From Coffea arabica (taxonomy: Eukaryota; Streptophyta; Magnoliopsida; Gentianales; Rubiaceae), in assembly GCF_036785885.1 (NCBI RefSeq), contig NC_092314.1, positions 18,187,638 through 18,251,637 on the forward strand: a stretch of 64,000 nt of DNA. The letters are read 5' to 3'. The notes under the pieces were generated by a model, which was not told the origin of the DNA, made no database searches, and saw only the letters and a list, made by a program, of their open reading frames with translations. Both the position numbers and the translations under genes were made by a program. Of this stretch, positions 34,741 to 45,426 are shown piece after piece (the first letter of the stretch is position 1; each line of letters opens with the position of its first letter).

Positions 34741-35533
34741 TCTAGAGGATGGGAGAAAGTGATTTGGTGAAGGTTATTTGAAAATGAAATGGTAAAAAGT
34801 GGTGTTTTAGTGAGTGGTATGTATTTGAGGTGTTAGTGTGTGAGAAAAATTGAGATGAATCCGTTAGATGAATCCGTGAAATTGAGATGAAACGGATTCA
34901 TCTTATGCTGGTTACTGTTCATAATCCCGCCTGAAATTGGAGGGATTCGTGGAGGAATTCTGGCCAGTGAGCCAGAAAAAATTTTTCGTCCTCCCCTGTT
35001 AATCCGGCTGTGAATCCGGCCAAAATTTGGCCAGATTTCTGGCCGAATTGTGCTGCAAAAAAAATTCTGATTGCAGAAGTGGATCCGAGGCTTCGAATCC
35101 ATTGAATCTGCACTTATTGCACAAGTTTCTGCAATTTTTAGTTTGACCCCAATTTGAAACACACTCTCCAATTCATACTCTACATTGAAATTTTCAACAA
35201 TTCAACACTTCATGCACATGGAAAGTGACTTAAACATGAATCTCAACATCTCAAAATAAATCAAAAACTTGTAGAATGCAAATTGAGGGTTGAGGTTCTT
35301 GAATCAAATAGTTCCCTGGACATTTCCAATGCACATGGTAGTGCTCAAATTGTCAAAAGAGTGCAAATAGGTCATGAATACATTTAAACACTTGAATTCA
35401 CTTCAACTTCATGCAAATGACTAACTTAACCTCATAACATGAAATTAAGTATTGTAAATTCAAAAATGATGGTTAAACTTTCCTTTTTCACGTCAGTCTC
35501 CACTCTTTATAAGCTCTTTTGCACTTGAAATAA

Positions 35534-36085
35534 TTAGCATGATTTCTTGGCATTGCTACCTACAACACATCCAAAAATACTAATCAAACAACTAAAACTT
35601 ACTAAAAATAAGAAATCATTGGGTTGCCTCCCAACTAACGCTTTTTTATAGTCATTAGCTTGACTATTCACCTCATTTTTTGAAGGAGGTTTAGTTAACG
35701 AATAATCCACCATTTTAGGCCGTGGTGGATCATTAAAATGTGATTTTATAACAAAAGCCACATGTTCTAATGATAAGAGAGATGGAAGTGGCTTACCTAT
35801 CTCAAGTGATTCATAGAAATTACCTTGAATATGTATCACTTGAGAACTTACCAAAGGAACGTCCATGAGAGTATCTTGGGCAGCAATACCCTTAGAACTT
35901 ATACCTTCAATGCACTCCTCAAGAGGGGTGAAAAATGAGTCATTAAAACTCACCTCTTGAAATTCAAAGTTAGTTCTAAAGGTATTATCATGTAAAATGG
36001 ATATTTGCTCATTGAAACACAATTGAGATTCATTATTTTCATCAAAATGCAATCCATTTTTACTTGCAACATGCTCACCATTCAT
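35534..36085 (-). pseudogene. Retrotransposon spacer ORF, unknown function
   Basis: 183 residues, acidic and Ser/Asn-rich N-terminal half, ending in a hydrophobic stretch (FLFLVSFSCLISIFGCVV). It follows the gag-like ORF after about 12 nt, so it was probably part of the same reading unit. The final part (KKALVGRQPNDF) looks frame-shifted rather than a natural C-terminus. No domain recognised. Confidence 0.35.
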
Positions 36086-36097
36086 GCTAGGGTCAAT

Positions 36098-36600
36098 TTA
36101 CATATCATTAGAGGAAATAACTTCACACAATGCATATGGTTGGTCTTGTACTTTACCAAAGTGAGAAGCCAATTCATCCAACTTTTTCTCGATCCTAGCA
36201 AAACGATCTGAGGTCGCATTAGCTAGCTTTTCTATGGCCAAATCAAATTGATTAGAACATTTTTCTATGGCTAGCTCCCAAGATGCATTAGAATCATTAG
36301 TTAATGGTTCACTCTCTAGTTCCAAAGGTAAAGATGCATTAACTAACCTTTTTATTGCCAACTCCCAAGATGGTTTTGCTTCATATAGGACACATTTGGA
36401 TGGATAATCACAAAAATATAGAGAATCACTATAAGTACATTGATTATCCCAATCATATGCATAAGAATTGCCCCAATAAGGACCATATTGATCAAAACAA
36501 GGATTGTAATGCCCCAATTCATCATAATAATCCATATTTTATGCTTGCATACATGTATGAGTAACATGATAACTTTCACATAAGTCACAAATCACATGAT
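36098..36600 (-). pseudogene. Gag-like zinc-knuckle fragment of LTR retrotransposon
   Basis: Reads VICDLCESYHVTHTCMQ (knuckle-like Cys/His spacing), an in-frame stop, then a Tyr/Asn-rich stretch (YYDELGHYNPCFDQYGPYW) and a helical region with repeated SWELAIEK/FDLAIEKLANAT blocks. This pattern occurs at the end of gag in plant LTR retrotransposons. The N-terminal side continues at 40217, on the other side of LINE 2. Confidence 0.5.
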
Positions 36601-36715
36601 AAGAATTAAAAGTATTGACATTCCTCTTTTTTTTTGACGAAACGATAAGATTTTTCATTGACTAAAGGCAATGTACATATGTGAGCAACGGCTCGAGAGA
36701 CTTTACAATTAGTGC

Positions 36716-39700
36716 TCAATTGCACTGAGGAAAATACCATTCCTCATCCACAACAATGCCTAAGGCATAAGAACTTAAACTTTTACATGTTGTCATAATA
36801 CTTCCCCTGGCTAGCTCAAAAGAGCACATACGAAATATTTTCTGTAATTCCATAATGTCATCAGTCAGAGTTGTTAAACAACTGTCTAGGGAGCTTGGAT
36901 TCTTTAACTGTCTTAGTAACTCTTTGTTCTGGAGCAAAATTTTGATTTTGTCCCAATGCTGTTCCAAAGTTTTACACAAGACCAGTTTGACCGCTGCTGC
37001 ATCATCAAGAAGCTTGGTTCCAAGTGATCTCTCCTTTAGTGCCCATTTTGCAATCCTTGTGTGCGAAGATGTCTCAGCTATGACTCCAATTCCAGTTGAC
37101 AATTGCCTTTGCCAACTAGTTGAGATCACTTGTAGTGCTATGGACTCCTCATCTTCATTCTCCTGATGATGCACTGTCTGAGTAGAAACTGTTTCTCCTG
37201 TGCTCATTCTGTCTTTAGTTGTCCTTAGTTCCTCTTGCTCTAGCCACTCCTTCTGAGCCTTGCTCACCGTCCTCACTGGATGACTTCTGCTTTGGCCTTC
37301 GAAAAGCTGTTTGTTTCTTTCTTTCCACACTTGCCACAAAATGTTTGCAGTCAATCCAATATGTTGTGTTCCTTCTAGTCTTGCCTTTGCCTTTGATATC
37401 TTGCACCACCATCGTTTAAAATCTTCTTGCTGGTCTCTAACTCCATCCCATTGAATTGGGGCCACCTTCCATATGTCTAAGGTACTTGGACAGCTTAATA
37501 GGAGATGTTCCACTGTTTCCTGGTGCTCCCCACAGGCTCTACAAAATGGATCACCCATCCCTGTCCTTCTAAAAATTGCTTCCCTAACTGGCAATGCCCT
37601 TGTAATGCACTTCCAAATAAACAGTTTAACCTTATGTTTTATGTTTAGCTTCCAAAGAGTATTCCACATCTGCCTCATTTGCTAGCTTCCTTCCCCTATA
37701 CTTGGGCCTGCTTCTTTTGATTTTGCTTCCTTAGAGCTGCCCTTTCCCTTCATGAGAAAGTTGTATCCAGATTTGACAGAATAACAACCTCCCCCATTAT
37801 GTTGCCAGAAATAACTATCTTCCTTGCCTATTAGACTTATAGGAATGCTCAAGATCCTCTCTGCATCGTTCTGGTTAAAAGTTCTGAAAATGTTATTTCT
37901 ATCCCAACACTTATGCCTGATAAGCTCCTGCACCATTTTCATTGAATTGTTACAAGGTCTTGGGGTAGTAGGCTTACCAGAGGTTGTTCCTGGGATCCAT
38001 TTATGCTCCCAGATGTTTGTGCTTCTTCCATTCCCAATCTTCCTGATTACGCCTTCTTCTATGAAACTTCTGGCTCCTAGCAGCCCTTGCCAAATCCAAG
38101 AGGCATTTTTTTGAGCTTTACACCTGAATATTGAGACCTTAGGGAAATACTTAGCTCTAAGAACTTTGCTGATAAGAAGGTTTGGCTTGGTTAATAACCT
38201 CCAAAACTGCTTTCCCAACAAAGCCTTGTTGAAGGCCTCTATATCTTTGAATCCCAAGCCTCCTTCAGGTCTATCGAGAGCCAGTTTTTTCCAAGACAGC
38301 CAGTGTAGCTTGCTTTTCCCATCCGATTCTCCCCACCAGTAGTTGGCCATTAAAGCAGTGATGTCTTTGCACAGTTTCCTTGGCAGTTTAAAACAAGACA
38401 TGGCATAAGTAGGCATTGCCATGGAGACAGCCTTCAACATTACCTCCTTGCCTGCACAACTTAGCAGCTTGTTTTTCCAACACTGAAGCTTCCTACTTAT
38501 GTTTTCTCTAATGAAGCCAAACACTTGGTATTTTGTTCTTGTTATCACCATTGGAAGGCCTAGATACTTCCCTTGTGTCATTTCCTTCATTCCACGTAAA
38601 GCACTGCATACATCCTTCCTTTGCTCCAGAGAGATATTTTTACTGAAGAAAATAGCTAATTTATCTAGATTAACCAGTTGACCTGATGCCTCTTCATACG
38701 TTTTGAGGATCTTCATAATTTTATTGGCATGTTGAGTGTTGGCTTTACAGAAAATTAGTGAGTCATCTGCAAAAAAGAGATGTGTAATGATAGGCCCTTG
38801 TCTACTGATTTTCAGCCCCTGTAGCTCGTTTCTTCCTTCTACTCTCCTCAATAAGCTTGAAAAGCCTTCTAAACAAATTAAGAAAAGGTAGGGAGACAGA
38901 GGATCTCCCTGCCTTATTCCTCTCCCTGGTGTGATGAATCCTTTGATTTCTCCATTGCAGTTGAAAGAGTAAGTAACAGTTTGCATGCATCTAGTAATCC
39001 AGTTGATCAATTGTGAACAGAATCCCATCTTCTGCATGGCGGCCTGCAAAAAATGCCACTCAACCCTATCGTAGGCTTTAGCCATGTCCAACTTGATTGC
39101 CATGTATCCAACTAATCCTTGCCTTTTATTTTTGAGGTAGTGCATATACTCATGAGCTATGATCACATTGTCTAGAATTTGCCTATCAGGAATGAAAGTT
39201 GATTGTGTATTACTAATGCAAATGTCTAGAATAGGCTTAAGCCTATTAGCCAGAATTTTGGAGATAATTTTGTAAATCACACTGCACAGGCTAATAGGCC
39301 TAAAGTTTTTCAGGCAAGTAGGATTCAGCATTTTAGGAATAAGAGATATGATAGTGTGGTTAATCGATCTGAGCATGTGGCCAGTATTAAAGAAGGAAAG
39401 GATAGCAGGGATAACATCTCCCTTTATAATGTTCCAGAATCTTTGAAAGAACAGGGGAGACATGCCATCCTGTCCAGGAGCTTTCTCAGGCTGCATAGAG
39501 GAAAGTGCTTTTCTGATTTCTTTCTCTTCTATTGGTTTAGTTAGCTTATCATTCATCTCTTGAGTTATGAAATGGGAAATACCCTCCAGAACCTCTGACA
39601 TATCCCTCCTGCCTCCACTAGTGAAAAGATCTTTAAAGTATTCTGAAATTTCTGCAACTACCTCTTCCTCATTCTCAGTTCATGAGCCATTTTCCTTCTG

Positions 39701-40206
39701 CAGCTTTCTGATTCTATTATTAGTTCTCCTCCCCTTAACATGAGCATGGAAATATTTAGTGTTCTTGTCGCCTTCTCTTAGCCAGTTGATTCTGGCTTTT
39801 TGACTCCAGAAATTTTCTTCCTCCGTGTAGGCTTCTTTGAGCTAGTTCTTAAGCTCAGCAACTTCCCCTTTTCTGTTCTCACAATCAGAGTTTTTCACCC
39901 TTTCCAGCTCCTCTTTTATCTCCTCAATCCTGCTTTTGGAATTGGCTTTGAAAGTATTTCTCCATTTCAAAAGTTCAATCCTACAGTTTCTAATCTTTTT
40001 AGTAACTTTAAACATACGGGATCCAACTTTCTCTTTTTGCCAAGCTCTTTCCACTACCTTGTACACCTCTTCCCTTTGAAGCCATCTTTTATCAAAATAA
40101 AATCTCCTCTTCTTTTTTCCCACTCCTGTACAAGTGTTTAAACTTAACATACTATGATCAGAGGCATAAGTGTTTAAACTTAACATACTATGATCAGAGG
40201 CATAAG
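36716..40206 (-). pseudogene. LINE 2 ORF2 (EN tail, RT, zf-RVT, degenerate RNase H)
   Basis: Starts in the endonuclease tail (ASDHSMLSLNT), followed by KRRFYFDKRW and the LINE linker (NTKYFHAHVKGRR). RT spans about 39540-38650 with APGQDGMSPLFFQ, LDMAKAYDRVEW, GIRQGDPLSPYLF and catalytic FFADDSLIFC. The thumb carries KYLGLPMVI; zf-RVT has FCRACGEHQETVEHLLLSC at about 37540. The last 170 residues take the RNase H position but lack the TDG motif. Three in-frame stops (39842-39844, about 39677-39679, 37682-37684) inactivate an otherwise long frame. Confidence 0.9.
40132..40203. repeat. Perfect 36-bp tandem duplication in LINE 2
   Basis: Two adjacent identical 36-mers (40132-40167, 40168-40203), in frame, duplicating 12 residues that include SDHSMLSLNT. 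It lies at the truncated 5' end of the LINE, just inside the TSD. Confidence 0.95.
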
Positions 40207-40217
40207 TGACATTCCTC

Positions 40218-40983
40218 CCTTGCTCAATTTCATGCATAATTATGTCCTTTTGAACTTGTAACATCATAACATCAAATTTAGTTTTTAAGCACCTTAAACC
40301 ATTTTCAAAAGACATACATTCAATAAATTTTTGGTTACCTCTGTTGAAAGAGTTTTGCACTTGGTAACCATCCATTGTCAAACTTCCATTTCTCAAGCAT
40401 TGTCCTCTAAATTGACCTACCCTCATCATTACCTAAAATTACTTTTAAATAACTTAAGAGCAAAATTAGTAAGAAGAATAGGTTATAAAACACATACACA
40501 CAATAAACACGAAAATAACAGAAAATAAAATTCACACTATAACTAATAAAGTTGCTCTTCACACCGATATTGTCAAATCTTCCTCGGTAACGGCGTTAAA
40601 AACTTGATGGACGTAGGGTATACATATAACATTAATCTTATCCCAATCAAGTTTTACGTTTATAAACTCCTAAATACCCCACACGCGATTTATCGCAGTA
40701 TACGAATCGTGAGCGAGTAAAGGGTATTAAGAGTCGATCTCACAAGGAAGATTGCAATTACCGGTACTACTAAAGCTTTTCTATTATTTAAACTATCAAT
40801 GAATTATAACAAGTAAAACTTACTGAATTTATGCAAGAAAATAACAAATGAAAACTCCTTAAATTGTGGTATCCCTAACTACTCATGCAAGCGCTATATT
40901 TGGATCATTGAATACTACTATTTAGGTTAGTTATGGAGTAATTTTCTCATGCATATGAAACCTACTTTTGTAGTGAATCAATT
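40218..40983 (-). mobile_element. LTR-retrotransposon remnant, right part with PBS-like region
   Basis: Minus strand: gag-like ORF start (40429 to 40218: GNQKFIECMSFENGLRCLKT...) preceded by a spacer holding AAGTTTTTAACGCCGTTACC (complement of 40590-40609). This is a decayed form of the GGCGCCGTTGCCGGGG-type block found near the start of many plant LTR-element internal regions. 40640-40983 continues as non-coding spacer up to the SIRE LTR. It pairs with 34741-36615 once LINE 2 is removed. Confidence 0.5.
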
Positions 40984-42090
40984 TGTAAGGATCGAAAATA
41001 ACCTAAGAGGGGGTGAATTAAGTAGATTAAAAAATGGCCAAGTTATAAGTCATTTTTTGAGTACTTGCTCTCTTTTTCTAAAAAACCATACAATGGAGAA
41101 ATGAATCAGAAAGCACAAGTGTTTATGAGTAGAAGAGATGAGCAATTTATATATCAAAACAGAAAGTAAAAGAGATAGAGTATCAAACCAAATACCAAAC
41201 TCCTCTTGAGTTTGAATGTCACTTTATAGTGCAAGTTTCTTCAAGTTGATCAACTTACAACCAATCTCTTGTGTACAAGGAAAGGATCACTTCCTCCTTT
41301 CCCCAAGTCACACTTGGTCAAGTGAGGAAATTTTACTATCACTCAGATAACCTTCGCAAAACTATACTATTGAAGTAATTGAAACACACTTGAAGAACTA
41401 AACGAAAATTACACAACTAAGAGTACAAATATTCTTTTAAGAGTATTCTTGCCCTTGAATCATTCTAAATCTGATGTAGTCTCAATGTGCAAAGTACTTT
41501 TGAAGTTGTTGACTGTGTTTTATTTATATGGAACAAAAAAAGTTCCTCAATTAATACTTCCAACGGATAGAAGGCAGCTAAAGAGTTAACTAACCGTTGG
41601 CAGTGTCGGACGTCCGGTAGATCAACTTCTGGGTCCGAACGTAGGCAATGAGTTCAAGAAATTCTCTTGAATTATATCGGACGTCCGGTACCTTCAATGT
41701 ATGCATCCGAAGGTAAGAGGTGAAACTGGGAGTTCTTCGTCAATTCTTTTCGGACGTCCGGTCCCTCCAGAGCTTTGCATCCGAAATGTCGCAACTCATG
41801 TCGGACGTTTGGTGCTTTGAGGATTTGCGTCCGATCGATATCAGTGAGTTTAGAGAGAATGACTAAATATCTTCGAACGTCCAAGAGTGAAGTTCTTCAT
41901 TCGTCTGAAATTATGCAAAGGTTTTCGGACATCCGATCCAGTCTTTTTACGCGTCCGATAACAGTTTCAGCATCCTTTGTGCTTTAATCTTTGAACCTGT
42001 TTTGCTCCATTTCTGAAAGAGTCTATAAGAGAACATTAGTAATCATCCATTTGTATTGTAATCCTCAAAAACTACGGATTGAGATAAACA
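40984..42090 (-). mobile_element. 3' LTR of SIRE-type Copia element
   Basis: Bounded by TG at 40984 (TGTAAGGATCG) and CA at 42090 (GAGATAAACA). It is followed on the plus strand by a pyrimidine tract (42091-42105) that is the minus-strand polypurine tract, then by TTTTGTCATCA-type sequence characteristic of SIRE elements. Length 1107 bp fits the lineage. It contains a cluster of CGGACGTCCG palindromes (41606-41960). No TSD partner because the 5' end of the element is absent. Confidence 0.65.
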
Positions 42091-42105
42091 ATCTCTCCCT
42101 TTTTT

Positions 42106-42720
42106 ATGATGACAAAACAATGGATCGAGAAAAATAATCGGGACACAACTTCCCCTTACTTGATGCAGTCCTCTCCCATATAGATTAATAGACACAAATC
42201 CTTTTAGAATAATTTGGGCACACACTCCCTCTTAGAATGACTCCACACAAACTCCCCCTTAGAATGACTCCCCCTTACTTATACATCTATTTCTCCCTCT
42301 TTTTGTCATCATTAAATCAACCAAAATCTGATCATCAATATTAGAGGCTAGTATTCAATATTAGCATTCACAACTAGCAAGCAAAAAACACAGCATCAGC
42401 AATTTTTTTGCAATTGTTAACAACAGAAATTAGTAATCACTCATCCAGTCAATACTATCAGCAACGCTATCAATAGTAGCAATATTGGCAACAGTCAGCA
42501 ATTATCAATTGCAGTCATTATCAGAATTTTAAGGCTAAACAGAGTTAAACAACATTCATCCAAAACAGAGAAATAATCCATAAGGACAATATCAATTCAA
42601 AACACAAACGATGCCAAAATAAAATCCTTAGTACAGAACACAGACTGTTTATAATGTAAAATATGCCAAAAGCTTAGAAATGCCTATATGAAGTGCATTT
42701 GCCTAGAGGTGCCTAAAAGG
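42106..42720. other. SIRE 3' untranslated region
   Basis: Repeated ACTCCCCCTTAGAATGACT-type blocks (42225-42275) and CTCCCTCTTTTTGTCATCAT. AT-rich, no gene. Confidence 0.5.
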
Positions 42721-42726
42721 CGATTT

Positions 42727-44572
42727 TGGAGGATCCAGACCTTCTCCATGCTAAGCGAAACTGAGCAAGATCTTCTTCCTCTTCAGTGTCCTCGTCATCA
42801 TCATCATCATTATTCTCTTCAGTCTCTTCTTCAGTTGTTTGAGCTTTTCCTTTATTCTATGGCTGAGAACTGGAGGCACGGTACTTTGGGGTAATTTTAG
42901 TAGTTGGCTCAATTTTGGGCTCCTTTTGGTGTGTATTTTTATTTTCTTGAGGAATTGGAGGCACAAGCGGATTCCTTTTAGCAATAAAGGTGGCTTGTTG
43001 TTCGGATGTCATGGTCATCATCAGACCATTTTCAAGGAGTAGGACGTGTTGTTTGAGGTTCTCAAGCAGAGAGATGACTTCAATGTTGGATGAAAAAGAC
43101 TTAGTGGCTGACTTTCTAGAATGGATAGTGAAGGGTGACACATACATGGACTGATCACGAAGGGTAGGGGTAACAGGAGTTTCATGAAGGTTCTTTCTCC
43201 TAGACTCTGAAACAGTTTCCTTGTAACACTAGTGCACCTCAAAAAATTTCAGATTTTTCCTTTCAAAATAAGTTTTGGAAAAAACTATTGATGCACCCTG
43301 TTTTGGAGATTTTCCAATAAAGTGAATTTGAAAGTGAGCAAAGATAGGAGTCAGAAATTTTTCATAGGAAAATTTCGTACGATTATCAATGCCGATTTTA
43401 AGCAGGAATTTACACATAACAAAGCTGAAATCAATTCAAATTTTTTCAAGAAAACAGTAGAATAGGTAAAGTTTCATTTTATTGGCATCGGTCCTATGAC
43501 CATCTGTAGGGATCAAAAGATTGAAAATTATGAAAAAGATGATCAAATATTTAGAACTGAGATCTTCTAATTTTGTCTCGGCAGAAGAATTAAAATGGGT
43601 TTGAAAATAAGTCATCAATTTGGCAACATGAAAATGATGATATGCAGAAGGAAATTGTTCTTATGAAAAGAAGTTTGCAATTTTTCATTTAAAACCATCT
43701 TCAATTTTGGTTTCCAAAACAGCGTTGACAATGTCAGGATTCAACTCTATGTTAACAGAATTGACACGTGATATAAGATCAGTATGTGATCTGCCCTTCT
43801 TAAGGTTGCAAAGAATTGATAAAGCATGTCAGAATAGTATGTATTTGGAATAGTCAGGAAATGGGTCCATTTTTGAAATTCAAAAAGGTTGAGAACAGAT
43901 TCAAGATCAAACTTATGAAATTCGTAAGGGATGATGGTCCTCTGAGTGATGAAACCTTTCTGCAAGATCCATTCGAACCTATCCCTGGCATCATCATCAA
44001 TGAACTTGGGCAAGGGAGTGGGTTCCTCTGCAGTTTGAGTCTCAGGTTGCTCATTTGTAGAACGCATTCTCTTTCCAGTACGATGAGTAGTTGGCACAGT
44101 ACTCTGGACACCAGACCTCGTCCTTGGTGACTTCCTGGTAGATGGTTCAGTAGTTTGCTGTTCCTCAGCAAGTTTTTCTGTATCCTTCTGTTTCCCTGAA
44201 GGATCAGCAGTTTCCCTTTCCTTGGGTTGAGCAATGCTCTTCCTTTTGGTGGTCCTTTTTCCCTTCTTGGGTGATTTAGTGACGGTTACATCTTCATTGG
44301 TGGGCTGCTCCAGTTCCTTTTCATTGCCACTGGCTGGATGCTCTTTAGATTGTTGCTCCTCCATCTGTTCATCAATTGATTCAACAGATGGTTCTCTGGT
44401 TTGAACAGTCTATTTTTTCTTTGCAGACTGTTTCGTTTTTCCATCACGATTTTCAGTTTTCTTTTTAGGTGACTTGATGAAAGGTTCGACAATTTGAACA
44501 TCTTCATCCTCTTCATCTCTAAGCCTAAAGGTGTGTCCAGCACTCACAGACCCTCCTCTAATCCTCACCATG
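42727..44572 (-). pseudogene. SIRE env-like ORF (broken)
   Basis: Long minus-strand frame from ATG 44572. The Lys/Glu/Ser/Thr-rich N-terminal region has repeated KSP motifs. A conserved segment (FIDDDARDRFEWILQKGF at about 43985) is recognisable from ORFs that follow pol in SIRE-type Copia elements. The C-terminal acidic tail lies near 42780. A stop near 44411, a frame break near 43750 and further stops near 43690-43430 disrupt it. Its location between the RNase H fragment and the LTR supports the call. Function of such ORFs is unproven; a membrane or envelope role is only a proposal in the literature. Confidence 0.6.
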
Positions 44573-45143
44573 ATTGCAATGCAGTGTGTTTTTAATGTGG
44601 TGTGTAATGCAAATAAGTGTCAAAGAATTTGAAAGTGCAGTATGAACTACAATGGATGTTAAAATTCGTCCACCGAGAGTAAATTTGGGTGATTAGGGTT
44701 TACGGTTAGAATTGGGATTTATAGTGCAGTTGGAAGTTAGGAGAAGTTATGATGAGCAATAAGTTCAGAATAGGAATGTAATGGTGACGGTCAGAGTGAT
44801 TACTTCGAACTTGTTCCGAAGTGAAATGAATTTGAATTTTGAAATTGAGAGAATATGAAGGGTTGCGTCCGAGACGAGGGGTGAGAATGAACTGAATGAC
44901 GCAGAGGACTTCCTTATAAGACGTAATTTTTGAGTGTCGGACAGCCTAAAGAAATAAAGCATCCGACATGACCGTCCGACCAGAACTTTTTGAAAAAATG
45001 ATCAAAAACACTGTCGGACGTCCGTTCTAACATATTTGACGTCCGATAAAGAGTGACCAAAGTATTTTTTCTGAAACGCCCAATTTTGTTCTCAAAGACA
45101 CAAATTGATCCAGTGGTAAGGCTTTTGTGAGAATATCAGCAAT
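44573..45143. other. Spacer between SIRE env-like ORF and pol
   Basis: Non-coding; three more TCGGAC/GTCCGA motifs (about 44936-45052), matching those in the LTR. No gene. Confidence 0.4.
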
Positions 45144-45426
45144 TTAATCTTTTGAACAGATATATTGAACACAAATTTCACCCTTATGGATAAGATCGCG
45201 AATGAAATGATACTTTATGTCTATGTGCTTTGTCCCAAAATGTTGGATGGGATTTTTTATCAAATTTATTGCACTAGTGTTATCACAATACATAGGCACA
45301 CAATCATACATCAATCCAAAATCATTCAATGTGTTTTTCATCCACAATAATTGAGCACAACAAGCACCAGCAGCAACATATTCCGCTTCGATTGTAGACA
45401 GGAAAATGGCATTAAAATCTATCCCA
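45144..45426 (-). pseudogene. Copia pol fragment (RNase H C-terminus)
   Basis: LSTIEAEYVAAGACCAQLLW, then YCDNTSAINLIKNPIQH and TKHIDIKYHFIRD are diagnostic Ty1/Copia RNase H motifs. The frame ends with a stop after YICSKD. Upstream pol (protease, integrase, RT) is missing, replaced at about 45426 by another LTR-like block. Confidence 0.88.

Larger units (their letters stand above)
34741..36615 (-). mobile_element. Minus-strand LTR-retrotransposon remnant, left part
   Basis: Contains two minus-strand ORFs (35534-36085 and 36098-36600) of a gag-like, non-pol retrotransposon and a repeat-like 3' region (34830-35120, several GGATTC motifs). Its missing half lies at 40218-40983, beyond LINE 2. 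No integrase or RT is present, so it resembles a large retrotransposon derivative or a badly decayed element. LTR borders not resolved. Confidence 0.5.
36627..40206 (-). mobile_element. 5'-truncated L1-clade LINE (LINE 2) with 11-bp TSD
   Basis: Flanked by perfect copies of tgacattcctc (36616-36626 and 40207-40217). The minus-strand 3' end is an A tract (36627-36635 as T). The 5' end is truncated at the end of the endonuclease domain. It interrupts the gag-like ORF of the surrounding LTR element, whose frame resumes beyond each border. Length 3580 bp. Confidence 0.92.
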
